Shown here piece after piece: positions 10,349 through 18,705 of a stretch of DNA of 64,000 nucleotides. Location: positions 1-64,000 of the forward strand of contig NZ_AUJK01000006.1 in NCBI RefSeq assembly GCF_000424185.1, given 5' to 3'. Every line of letters begins with the position of its first letter. Position 1 is the stretch's first letter. The translations under genes and the position numbers were made by a program. The notes beneath the pieces are model-generated. The model saw only the letters and a program-made list of their open reading frames with translations, searched no databases and was not told where the DNA came from. Origin of the DNA: Prevotella sp. AGR2160. Lineage in GTDB: Bacteria > Bacteroidota > Bacteroidia > Bacteroidales > Bacteroidaceae.

Positions 10349-10520
10349 AGATTTTGAATGTTTCAGCAGTTTGTGTTTTATGTAGTTATGATCTTTTGAA
10401 AATCAGTTTTTTCGTTTAACTGATGCAAAATTACGCAAATCCTTGATATAAATCAAATATTTCTCTAACAAAAGTCCGAAAAATAACGTAAACGTTTACG
10501 AATATCTCCGAGATTTTTAC

Positions 10521-10528
10521 TAACTTTG
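10521..10528 (+). promoter_or_regulatory. -7 promoter box for hflX
   Basis: TAACTTTG lies 20 bases before the hflX ATG, with a GTTTAC element about 21 bases further upstream (10494). The transcript leader would be very short. Confidence 0.6.
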
Positions 10529-10548
10529 CATCAAATATACAACACTAG

Positions 10549-11796
10549 ATGAAAGAATTTGTCATATCAGAAGCCAAGGCCGAGACCGCCATTCTCGTGG
10601 GACTCATCACGAAGGAACAGGACGAGGCCAAGACGAAAGAATATCTCGATGAACTGGAGTTCCTCGCTGATACCGCCGGCGCCGTCACCGTCAAGCGGTT
10701 CACGCAGAAATGCGGCGGACCGAACATGACGTCGTATGTCGGCAAGGGTAAACTCGAGGAAATCAAGGAATATATCCGGCAGAAGGAAGACGAGGAAGAC
10801 CCCATCGGTATGGTCATCTTCGATGATGAGCTCTCCGCCAAACAGTTGAAGAACATCGAGGAGGCCCTCGGCGTGAAGATCCTCGACCGTACTTCCCTCA
10901 TCCTCGACATCTTCGCCATGCGTGCGCAGACGGCCAACGCCAAGACGCAGGTGGAACTGGCACAGTACCGCTACATGCTCCCGCGCCTGCAGCGCCTGTG
11001 GACGCACCTCGAGCGTCAGGGCGGCGGCTCCGGCAGCGGCGGCGGCAAAGGCTCCGTAGGTCTTCGTGGTCCGGGTGAGACACAGCTCGAGATGGACCGC
11101 CGTATCATCCTCGGACGGATGAGCCTGTTAAAGAAACGCCTCGAGGAGATCGAGAAACAGAAGAACACGCAGCGCAAGAACCGCGGCCGTCTCATCCGTG
11201 TGGCCCTCGTGGGTTATACGAATGTCGGTAAGTCGACGATCATGAATATGCTCGCCAAGAGTCAGGTCTTCGCGGAGAACAAGCTCTTCGCCACCCTTGA
11301 CACCACCGTGCGCAAGGTGACGATCGAGAACCTGCCGTTCCTCCTCGCCGATACCGTCGGGTTCATCCGTAAGCTCCCCACCGATCTCGTCGACTCGTTC
11401 AAGTCTACGCTCGACGAGGTCCGCGAGGCCGACTTACTGCTCCATGTGATCGATATCTCCCACCCCGATTTCGAGGAACAGATCGATGTCGTCAACGACA
11501 CGCTCAAGGAGCTCGGCTGCGCCGACAAGCCGTCGATGATTGTCTTCAACAAGATCGACAACTATCATTGGACGGAGAAAGAGCCCGACGACCTCACGCC
11601 GGAGACGCGTGAGAATATCTCCCTCGAACGGCTGAAAAAGACGTGGATGGCGAAGCTCGGCGGCGACTGCCTCTTTATCTCCGCCAAGAAGAAAGAGAAC
11701 ATTGAGGAGTTCCGCAAAGTACTTTATAAGAAAGTACGGGAACTCCATGTCCAGAAATATCCGTATAACGACTTTTTATACCAGGACTATGAATGA
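10549..11796 (+). CDS. hflX: GTPase HflX
   Basis: Ribosome-associated GTPase that splits or rescues stalled 70S/100S ribosomes under stress. The N-terminal HflX domain includes the TKRFTQKCGGPNMTSYVGKGK region, followed by the glycine-rich linker GGGSGSGGGKGSVGLRGPGE (the usual HflX signature GxRGPGET). The G domain has G1 GYTNVGKST (222-230), G3 DTVGF and G4 NKID. At 415 residues it is a full-length HflX. Its stop overlaps the next gene by 8 bases, so translation of the DUF4954 protein is probably coupled. Confidence 0.95.
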   Translation: MKEFVISEAKAETAILVGLITKEQDEAKTKEYLDELEFLADTAGAVTVKRFTQKCGGPNMTSYVGKGKLEEIKEYIRQKEDEEDPIGMVIFDDELSAKQLKNIEEALGVKILDRTSLILDIFAMRAQTANAKTQVELAQYRYMLPRLQRLWTHLERQGGGSGSGGGKGSVGLRGPGETQLEMDRRIILGRMSLLKKRLEEIEKQKNTQRKNRGRLIRVALVGYTNVGKSTIMNMLAKSQVFAENKLFATLDTTVRKVTIENLPFLLADTVGFIRKLPTDLVDSFKSTLDEVREADLLLHVIDISHPDFEEQIDVVNDTLKELGCADKPSMIVFNKIDNYHWTEKEPDDLTPETRENISLERLKKTWMAKLGGDCLFISAKKKENIEEFRKVLYKKVRELHVQKYPYNDFLYQDYE

Positions 11797-13645
11797 TTAC
11801 AGACCGCTGAGTCAGCAGGAGATTGACATCCTCAGGGCGAACGACTGCTGGGCCGAGGACTGGACGGCCGTGGAAGTCGCCGAAGAGTTTCAGCCCGACT
11901 TCATGCACCGTGTGATGCTCTACGGAGATATCCGCATCGGTGCCTTCGAGAAGAATGTGGAGGTGAGCAAAGATTTCTACAAGCATACGGGCATCACCAA
12001 TGCCACACTGCGTAATGTCACCATCGGCGACAACTGCCTCATCGAGAATGTCGGCAACTTCATCAACAACTATACCATCGGTGACGACTGTTACATCTCC
12101 AATATCTCCACCATGGAGACGACGGAGGGAGCAACGTACGGCCAGGGCAACCTCATCTCCGTCCTCAACGAGGTCGGTGAGGGGAATGTCGTACTGTTCA
12201 ACGATCTCAACGCCCAGCTGGCAGCCTTCATGGTCCGTTATTTCCACGATAAGGACCTGAAGACGGCACTCTGGCGCCTCATCCGCGAGAGTATCCGTAC
12301 GACACAGCCCGACCGCGGCACACTGGGGAACAACGTGAAGGTCATCAACACCAAGGAGATCACGAACACGCTGATCTACGACAACTGTGAGGTCAACGGC
12401 GCTTCCCGCCTCAGCGACTGTACCATCCTCTCCAATCCCGCCGCCAGCGTGTATATCGGCACGGGGGTGATCTGCGAGAACTCGATTATCAACAACGGAT
12501 CCTCCATCATCAACAGCGTGAAGATGCAGGACTGCTTCGTCGGTGAGGCCTGCCAGATCAGCAACGGCTTCACGGCATCGGCCAGCGTGTTCTTCGCCAA
12601 CTGTTTCCTCTCCAACGGCGAGGCCTGCGCCGCGTTCTGCGGACCGTTCACGGCAAGCCACCACAAGAGCAGTCTACTCATCGGCGCCGAATTCTCATTC
12701 TATAACGCCGGCAGCGCCACGAACTTCTCCAATCACGCCTATAAGATGGGACCGCTCCACTGGGGCATCCTCGAGCGCGGAACGAAGACGGCCAGTGGCG
12801 CTTACCTCCTCATGCCCGCCACCATCGGCGCCTTCTCCGTCTGCTTCGGCAAGCTCATGCACCACCCCGACACGCGGTGGATGCCGTTCTCTTACCTCAT
12901 CGGCAGCAGTGACACGATGTTCCTCGTCCCCGGACGGAATATCACGACGGTGGGCCTCTACCGCGATATCCGCAAATGGCCGAAACGCGACATGCGGCCG
13001 GCAGAGTCACAGGCGAGCATCGTCAACTTCGAATGGCTCACGCCGTTCACCGTCGGTGAGATGCTGCAAGGCAAGAAGATCCTCGAGAAGCTCCGCGAGG
13101 CCTCCGGCGATAATGTCAGCCTGTACAACTATCACGAATATGTCATCAAGGCCAGTGCCCTGCGAAAAGGCCTTGACAACTACGATATGGCCCTGCGCAT
13201 CTATATGGGTGCCGTCCTCAAGCGCCGTCTGAAAGATGACCCCGCCCTCACACCGCCGACGGAAGAGACGGGAAAGGGACCGTGGACCGATCTCGCCGGA
13301 CTGCTCCTCCCGGTCTCCGAGGAACAGCGTGTGGTAGAGGATATCAAGAACGGCACACTCGACACCATCCCCGATATCCTGCGCCGCTTTGAGGAGATCC
13401 ACCGCCATTACCGTGACTATCAGTGGGCGTGGAGCTATCAGCTCATCCTCGACTACTATGGTCTCGAGACGCTCTCCCTTCAGGACGCCGAGCAGATTCA
13501 TGCCGACTATGTCGCTGCCCGCCGCCGTTGGATCAGTGAGATCCGCAAGGATGCCGAGAAAGAGTTTGCCATGGGTGACGTCGAGGAAGACGTGCTCACG
13601 AACTTTGTCAAGCAGCTCGACGCGGAGAAAGAGTACGAGAATTAA
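11789..13645 (+). CDS. DUF4954 family left-handed beta-helix protein
   Basis: A 618-residue protein of unknown function, common in Bacteroidales. Residues about 60-330 show hexapeptide-type repeats (ATLRNVTIGDNCLIENVGNF, YIGTGVICENSIINNGSSI), predicting a left-handed beta-helix as in sugar-nucleotide acyl- or uridylyl-transferases, but no catalytic partner domain is recognised. The C-terminal third is helical and charged. I chose MNDYRPLS as the start because it overlaps the hflX stop (ATGAATGA) and gives the usual length; upstream in-frame codons lie inside hflX. It is co-transcribed with hflX. A role in cell-wall or sugar metabolism would be a guess. Confidence 0.8.
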   Translation: MNDYRPLSQQEIDILRANDCWAEDWTAVEVAEEFQPDFMHRVMLYGDIRIGAFEKNVEVSKDFYKHTGITNATLRNVTIGDNCLIENVGNFINNYTIGDDCYISNISTMETTEGATYGQGNLISVLNEVGEGNVVLFNDLNAQLAAFMVRYFHDKDLKTALWRLIRESIRTTQPDRGTLGNNVKVINTKEITNTLIYDNCEVNGASRLSDCTILSNPAASVYIGTGVICENSIINNGSSIINSVKMQDCFVGEACQISNGFTASASVFFANCFLSNGEACAAFCGPFTASHHKSSLLIGAEFSFYNAGSATNFSNHAYKMGPLHWGILERGTKTASGAYLLMPATIGAFSVCFGKLMHHPDTRWMPFSYLIGSSDTMFLVPGRNITTVGLYRDIRKWPKRDMRPAESQASIVNFEWLTPFTVGEMLQGKKILEKLREASGDNVSLYNYHEYVIKASALRKGLDNYDMALRIYMGAVLKRRLKDDPALTPPTEETGKGPWTDLAGLLLPVSEEQRVVEDIKNGTLDTIPDILRRFEEIHRHYRDYQWAWSYQLILDYYGLETLSLQDAEQIHADYVAARRRWISEIRKDAEKEFAMGDVEEDVLTNFVKQLDAEKEYEN

Positions 13646-13685
13646 ACCGAACAACGATAAAAAACAGAAAACTAATCAGAACTGT

Positions 13686-16583
13686 ATGAGATTAAAGAGA
13701 TTTTTCTTTGCAGGCTTGATGGCAGCGGGCGTCGCGCTCTCTGTCCAGGCCTACAATTATGAGACCGTACCGGGAGACCCGATGCAGGCACGCATCTACA
13801 CGCTCCCCAACGGACTGAAAGTGTACATGAGTGTCAACAAGGAGAAGCCGCGCCTGCAGACGTATATCGCCGTGCGCACGGGCTCACGCAACGACCCGAA
13901 AGAGACGACGGGCCTGGCCCATTATCTGGAGCATTTGATGTTCAAAGGTACCAAACAGTTTGGTACGTCCAACTACGAGAAGGAGCGCCCGCTCCTCGAC
14001 TCCATCGAGGCGCGTTTCGAGAAATACCGTTATATCGTCAATGCCCAGGAGCGTAAGCGCTGGTATCACCAGATCGACTCCCTCTCCCAGTTGGCCGCTC
14101 AGTATAACATCCCGAATGAGTACGACAAGATGATGACGGCCATCGGCAGCGAGGGCAGCAATGCCTACACGTCGAATGACCAGACCTGTTATCAGGAGGA
14201 TATCCCGAGCAACGAGATCGAGAACTGGGCGAAGATCCAAAGCGACCGTTTCCAGAATATGGTCATCCGCGGCTTCCACACGGAGCTCGAAGCCGTCTAC
14301 GAGGAGTATAACATCGGCCTCGCCAATGACGGCCGGAAGGAGTGGAACGCCTTGAACAAGATCCTCTTCCCCACCCATCCGTACGGCACGCAGACCACGA
14401 TCGGCACGCAGGAGCACCTGAAGAATCCGAGTATCGCGAACATCAAGAATTACTTCCATAAATATTATGTGCCGAACAATGTCGCCATCGTCCTCGCCGG
14501 TGACTTCGATCCCGACAAGACCATCGCCCTCATCGACAAATATTTCGGTTCATGGAAGAAGAGCGATAACCTCTCCTATCCGCAGTACGCCCCCGTCGCT
14601 GACCTGAAAGCCCATAAGGACACGACGGTCGTCGGTCAGGAGGCCGAGAATATTATCATCGGCTGGAAGTTCGACAAGGCGGCATCCCTGCAGAACGATA
14701 CGCTGCAGGTCATCGCCGATGTCCTCGCCAACGGCAAGGCCGGTCTCTTTGACGTCGACCTCACGCAGCCGATGAAGATCATGGAAGCCGGCGCTGCCAG
14801 CGATGACCTCCGTGACTACTCCGAGTTCTATCTAGAGGGCGTGCCACGCCAGGGACAGAAACTCGAAGAGGTGCGTGACCTCCTCCTCGCCGAGATCGAC
14901 AAACTGAAGAAGGGCGATTTCGACGATAACCTCGTCAGTGCCGTCGTTGCCAATAAGCGCCTCCAGTTCCTCCGTGGCCTCGACAAGAATGTCAACCGCG
15001 TGGAAGTGATGAAGGACGCGTTCATCAATGGTAAGGACTGGCGCCAGGAAGTAGGAGGTCTCGACCGCATGGCAAAGATGACGAAGGCACAGATCGTCGC
15101 TTTCGCCAACAAATACATCGGTGACAACTACGCCTGCGTCTACAAGCGCCAGGGCAACGACACGACGATCCATAAGATTGAGAAACCGCAGATCACGCCG
15201 ATTCCTACGAACAACGACAAGCACAGTGACTTCCTCCAGGCCATCGTCAACAGTAATCCCGCGCCGATCCAGCCGCGCTTCCTCGACTTCAACAAAGACC
15301 TGACCAAGGGAAAGATGAAAGATGGCTCTACCGTACTCTACAAGCAGAACACGACGGACGACCTCTTCAACCTCAGCTTCGTCTACCCCGTGGGATCAGA
15401 GAACGACAAGCGCACCGAAACTGCCGCCGACTATCTCAACTTTGTCGGTACGGCAACACGCTCTGCCGCTGACATCCAGAAAGCCTTCTATCAGCTCGCC
15501 TGCGACTACAACGTATCGGTCAGCGGCGACGAGACACGCATCAACCTCAGCGGTCTGAATCAGAACTTCCCGAAGGCCCTCGCCCTGCTGAAGGACTATA
15601 TCTACCATGCCAAGGCCGACACCGCCAGCTATCACAAGTTCGTCGGTGTCCTCGAGAAGAGCCGTAAGGACGCGAAGGCCAACCAGCGCATGAACTTCTA
15701 CGCCCTGCGCCAGTATGGTATCTACGGTCCTTACAACAGTATGCGCAACGCCATGAATAATGACGAGCTCGCCAAGGCGGATCCGCAGCAGCTCCTCGAC
15801 ATGCTGAAAGGACTCGGCAGTTACACCTTATTATATTATGGTCCCTCGACGCTGAAAGCCCTCACGACGACCGTCAGCAAGAACAACTTCAACGGCCGCC
15901 GCCTCGCTTGCTTCGACAAGTGTCAGCGTTACACCGAGGAGGCAACACCGAAGACAGAGATCTATCTCGCTCCCTATGACGCGAAGAATATCTATATGAT
16001 CCAGTATCATAATGATCATAAGACGTGGAAGCCAGAGGAGACGGCTGTCGCTGACCTCTTCAACGAGTATTTCGGTGGCGGCATGAACGCCATCGTCTTC
16101 CAGGAGCTCCGTGAGGCCCGCGGCCTCGCCTACTCCGCCGGCGCCTACTATAACCTGCCGTCGCGCAAGGGAGACTACGAGGATTTCTGGACGTATATCA
16201 TCACGCAGAATGATAAGATGATGGACTGTGTGAATGAGTTCAATAATCTCCTCACGACGATCCCCACACGTCCCGCCGGTTTCGACCTCGCCCGTCAGAG
16301 TCTCATGAAGAGTCTCGCTACGGCACGCACGACGAAGTTCAGCATCCTCAACGCTTATCTCCGTGCTCAGAAACGTGGCATCGACTACGATCTCAACAGT
16401 CGCGTCTACGAGGAGTTGCCGAAGCTGACGCTCGATGACGTGCTCCGCTTCGGTAAGGAGAATATCTCCGGCAAGCCCTACCGCTATCTCATCCTCGGCA
16501 ATGAGAAAGACCTCGACATGAAGGCCTTGGAGAAGATAGGTCCGGTGAAGCGCCTCACCACCGACGAGATCTTCGGGTTATAA
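13686..16583 (+). CDS. Periplasmic M16 family zinc peptidase (pitrilysin/insulinase type)
   Basis: A 965-residue exported metallopeptidase. The signal peptide (residues 1-22, ending VQA) precedes M16 domain 1 with the inverted zinc motif HYLEH (79-83), and a later acidic ligand is likely in ELEAVYEEYN. The inactive second M16 half and two further M16-like domains fill the chain, including GMNAIVFQELREARGLAYSAGA near the C-terminus, a hallmark of the family. The start at 13686 gives a clean signal peptide; an in-frame opening upstream runs through the DUF4954 gene and is not used. It lies 40 bases downstream of that gene. It probably degrades peptides in the periplasm. Confidence 0.92.
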   Translation: MRLKRFFFAGLMAAGVALSVQAYNYETVPGDPMQARIYTLPNGLKVYMSVNKEKPRLQTYIAVRTGSRNDPKETTGLAHYLEHLMFKGTKQFGTSNYEKERPLLDSIEARFEKYRYIVNAQERKRWYHQIDSLSQLAAQYNIPNEYDKMMTAIGSEGSNAYTSNDQTCYQEDIPSNEIENWAKIQSDRFQNMVIRGFHTELEAVYEEYNIGLANDGRKEWNALNKILFPTHPYGTQTTIGTQEHLKNPSIANIKNYFHKYYVPNNVAIVLAGDFDPDKTIALIDKYFGSWKKSDNLSYPQYAPVADLKAHKDTTVVGQEAENIIIGWKFDKAASLQNDTLQVIADVLANGKAGLFDVDLTQPMKIMEAGAASDDLRDYSEFYLEGVPRQGQKLEEVRDLLLAEIDKLKKGDFDDNLVSAVVANKRLQFLRGLDKNVNRVEVMKDAFINGKDWRQEVGGLDRMAKMTKAQIVAFANKYIGDNYACVYKRQGNDTTIHKIEKPQITPIPTNNDKHSDFLQAIVNSNPAPIQPRFLDFNKDLTKGKMKDGSTVLYKQNTTDDLFNLSFVYPVGSENDKRTETAADYLNFVGTATRSAADIQKAFYQLACDYNVSVSGDETRINLSGLNQNFPKALALLKDYIYHAKADTASYHKFVGVLEKSRKDAKANQRMNFYALRQYGIYGPYNSMRNAMNNDELAKADPQQLLDMLKGLGSYTLLYYGPSTLKALTTTVSKNNFNGRRLACFDKCQRYTEEATPKTEIYLAPYDAKNIYMIQYHNDHKTWKPEETAVADLFNEYFGGGMNAIVFQELREARGLAYSAGAYYNLPSRKGDYEDFWTYIITQNDKMMDCVNEFNNLLTTIPTRPAGFDLARQSLMKSLATARTTKFSILNAYLRAQKRGIDYDLNSRVYEELPKLTLDDVLRFGKENISGKPYRYLILGNEKDLDMKALEKIGPVKRLTTDEIFGL

Positions 16584-16618
16584 TACAAAAACTAAATATT
16601 AGACATTAACTATTGATT

Positions 16619-18274
16619 ATGGCTAAAGCAGTTGATTTTAAGTACGCTCCGATGTTTCAGGTCGGTAAAGACGACACGGAGTATCGCCTGGTCTCCAAGG
16701 AAGGAGTTTCCACAGGCATGTTTGAAGGTAAGGAAATCCTGAAGGTATCCCCCGAGGCACTGACGTTGCTCGCTCAGGAAGGCTTCCACGATGTGGAGTT
16801 CTGCCTGCGCCGCAAGCATAACGAGCAGGTCGCCGCCATCCTCAAGGACCCCGAGGCTTCCGAGAACGACAAGTATGTCGCCCTGCAGTTCCTCCGCAAC
16901 GCCGAGACGGCTGTCAAGGGTATCCTCCCCTTCTGCCAGGATACCGGTACGGCCATCATCCACGGTGAGAAAGGCCAGCAGGTTTGGACCGGCTTCGACG
17001 ATGAAGAAGCTCTGAGCCGTGGCGTCTACAACACGTTCACCACCGACAACCTCCGCTATTCCCAGAACGCTCCGCTGACGATGTATGACGAGGTCAACAC
17101 GAAGTGTAACCTCCCCGCACAGATCGATATCGAAGCTACCGAGGGCGAGGAGTATCGTTTCATCATGGTCGCCAAGGGCGGTGGCTCTGCCAACAAGACC
17201 TATTTCTACCCGATGACAAAGGCTACGATCCAGAACGAGGGCACACTGCTGCCGTTCCTCGTAGAGAAGATGAAGAGCCTCGGCACTGCTGCCTGCCCGC
17301 CGTATCATATCGCCATCGTCGTCGGTGGTACGAGTGCAGAGAAGAACCTGCTCACCGTCAAGCTCGCCTCCATCAAGTATTACGACAACCTTCCCACGAC
17401 CGGTGACGAGACGGGCCGCGCCTTCCGTGACCTCGACCTCGAAGCCAAACTCCTCGACGAAGCCCACAAGATCGGCCTCGGCGCACAGTTCGGTGGTAAG
17501 GCCTTCGCTCACGACATCCGTGTCATCCGTCTGCCGCGTCATGGCGCCAGCTGTCCGATTGGTATCGGCGTAAGCTGCTCCGCTGACCGTAACATCAAGG
17601 GAAAGATCAACCGCGATGGTATCTGGTTGGAGAAGATGGATACGAATCCCGGAGAGCTCATCCCCGAGGAATACCGCAAGCCGGGTGAAGGCGCTAAAGG
17701 CGTAGAGATCGACCTCGACAAGGGTATCGACGCCGTCCGCGCTGAACTGACGAAATATCCGGTCTCTACACGTGTAAGCCTCACCGGTACGATCATCGTT
17801 GCCCGTGATATCGCTCACGCCAAACTGAAAGCCCGCCTCGACAAGGGTGAGGATCTGCCGCAGTACTTCAAGGATCATCCTATCCTCTACGCTGGTCCTG
17901 CCAAGACACCGGAAGGCTATCCCTGTGGTTCTATGGGACCGACGACAGCCAACCGTATGGATCCCTACGTTGATGAGTTCCAGGATCACGGCGGCTCTCT
18001 CGTTATGATCGCCAAGGGTAACCGTACACAGGTTGTTACCGACGCCTGCAAGAAGCATGGCGGCTTCTACCTCGGTACGATCGGTGGCATCGCCGCCGTT
18101 CTCTCCAAGGAGTGCATCACGAGCATTGAGTGCGTAGAGTATCCCGAGCTCGGCATGGAGGCTATCTGGAAGATCACCGTCAAGGACTTCCCGGCCTTCA
18201 TCCTCGTTGATGACAAGGGCCACGACTTCTTCAAGGAGCTGAAGCCCTGGACGCCGTGCAACTGCAAGAAGTAA
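16619..18274 (+). CDS. Class I iron-sulfur fumarate hydratase
   Basis: Interconverts fumarate and malate; in Bacteroidales it serves the reductive branch that makes succinate. At 551 residues it is a class I, oxygen-sensitive [4Fe-4S] enzyme. Visible signatures are [19 protein letters not shown] (cluster Cys about residue 106), [18 protein letters not shown] and the C-terminal beta domain with [20 protein letters not shown] and [16 protein letters not shown] chose the ATG at 16619 (MAKAVDF) over an ATG two codons earlier; either is possible. It starts 35 bases after the M16 peptidase gene. Confidence 0.95.
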   Translation: MAKAVDFKYAPMFQVGKDDTEYRLVSKEGVSTGMFEGKEILKVSPEALTLLAQEGFHDVEFCLRRKHNEQVAAILKDPEASENDKYVALQFLRNAETAVKGILPFCQDTGTAIIHGEKGQQVWTGFDDEEALSRGVYNTFTTDNLRYSQNAPLTMYDEVNTKCNLPAQIDIEATEGEEYRFIMVAKGGGSANKTYFYPMTKATIQNEGTLLPFLVEKMKSLGTAACPPYHIAIVVGGTSAEKNLLTVKLASIKYYDNLPTTGDETGRAFRDLDLEAKLLDEAHKIGLGAQFGGKAFAHDIRVIRLPRHGASCPIGIGVSCSADRNIKGKINRDGIWLEKMDTNPGELIPEEYRKPGEGAKGVEIDLDKGIDAVRAELTKYPVSTRVSLTGTIIVARDIAHAKLKARLDKGEDLPQYFKDHPILYAGPAKTPEGYPCGSMGPTTANRMDPYVDEFQDHGGSLVMIAKGNRTQVVTDACKKHGGFYLGTIGGIAAVLSKECITSIECVEYPELGMEAIWKITVKDFPAFILVDDKGHDFFKELKPWTPCNCKK

Positions 18275-18297
18275 AAAGCCTCACCCCCATGGAAATT

Positions 18298-18407
18298 GTA
18301 GGTGGCCGCCATGTTGCGGCCACGCAAGGAAAATGGGGAATATATGATGACATGATTACTTTTCCCGCTCATTGTGGGTGCGTGGCCGCAACATGGCGGC
18401 CACCTAC
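18298..18407. repeat. Perfect 29-base inverted repeat downstream of fumarase
   Basis: Arms 18298-18326 and 18379-18407 are exact reverse complements around a 52-base loop. Each arm is itself a hairpin (GTGGCCGC-CATGTT-GCGGCCAC). The loop has a further short complementarity (GGAAAA near 18328 and TTTTCC near 18360). It contains no gene. Confidence 0.9.
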
Positions 18408-18429
18408 TCATTGCGGGTACGTAAATACT

Positions 18430-18476
18430 AAGACACGCCCTTCCTTCCCTATTTTAGAGAAGAAAGGGCGTGTCTT
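18430..18476 (+). terminator. Hairpin, probable fumarase terminator
   Basis: Arms AAGACACGCCCTTCCTT and AAGAAAGGGCGTGTCTT pair with one mismatch. The T-tract after it is poor (GTTGG), so this could instead be a repeat element. Confidence 0.5.
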
Positions 18477-18490
18477 GTTGGAAAGAGTGC

Positions 18491-18512
18491 GGAACATGAT
18501 AAATCATGTCCC
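18491..18512. repeat. Family 3 palindrome (ACATGAT/ATCATGT), copy 1
   Basis: GGAACATGAT-AA-ATCATGTCCC. Related copies lie at 48696, 53560 and 63191. Confidence 0.7.
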
Positions 18513-18555
18513 ATACATTTCCTACTTCTTTTTCGTTTATTTCAGAAAAATTGTT

Positions 18556-18563
18556 TAATTTTG
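18556..18563 (+). promoter_or_regulatory. -7 promoter box for the thiamine operon
   Basis: TAATTTTG lies about 22 bases before the TPP aptamer, so transcription would start just upstream of the riboswitch. No clear -33 TTTG is seen. Confidence 0.6.
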
Positions 18564-18585
18564 CACGCGGTAACGGGAAACGCCC

Positions 18586-18673
18586 GCTGCCAGGGGTGCT
18601 GAAGCCGTTGCTTCTGCTGAGAACATACCCTCTGTACCTGACACGGACAATGCCGAGACAGGGAAAAGCCAGC
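18586..18673 (+). promoter_or_regulatory. TPP riboswitch (THI element)
   Basis: All conserved THI blocks are present in order: GGGGTGCT (18593), a variable P3a hairpin (GAAGC...GCTTC), GCTGAGAACATACCC (18615), ACCTGAC-CGGACAATGCC and a final CAGGGA (18659). The closing stem is GCTG/CAGC. It lies 33 bases before the TonB receptor start. No terminator hairpin is evident between aptamer and gene, so control of translation start is more likely than attenuation. This fixes the operon as thiamine-regulated. Confidence 0.93.
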
Positions 18674-18705
18674 CCCCATAATATAAATAATTAGTTATTG
18701 TATTC

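Noticed and set aside
13389..13685. Extra N-terminal 99 codons for the M16 peptidase
   Set aside because: They lie within the DUF4954 coding region in another frame; a signal peptide starts at 13686.
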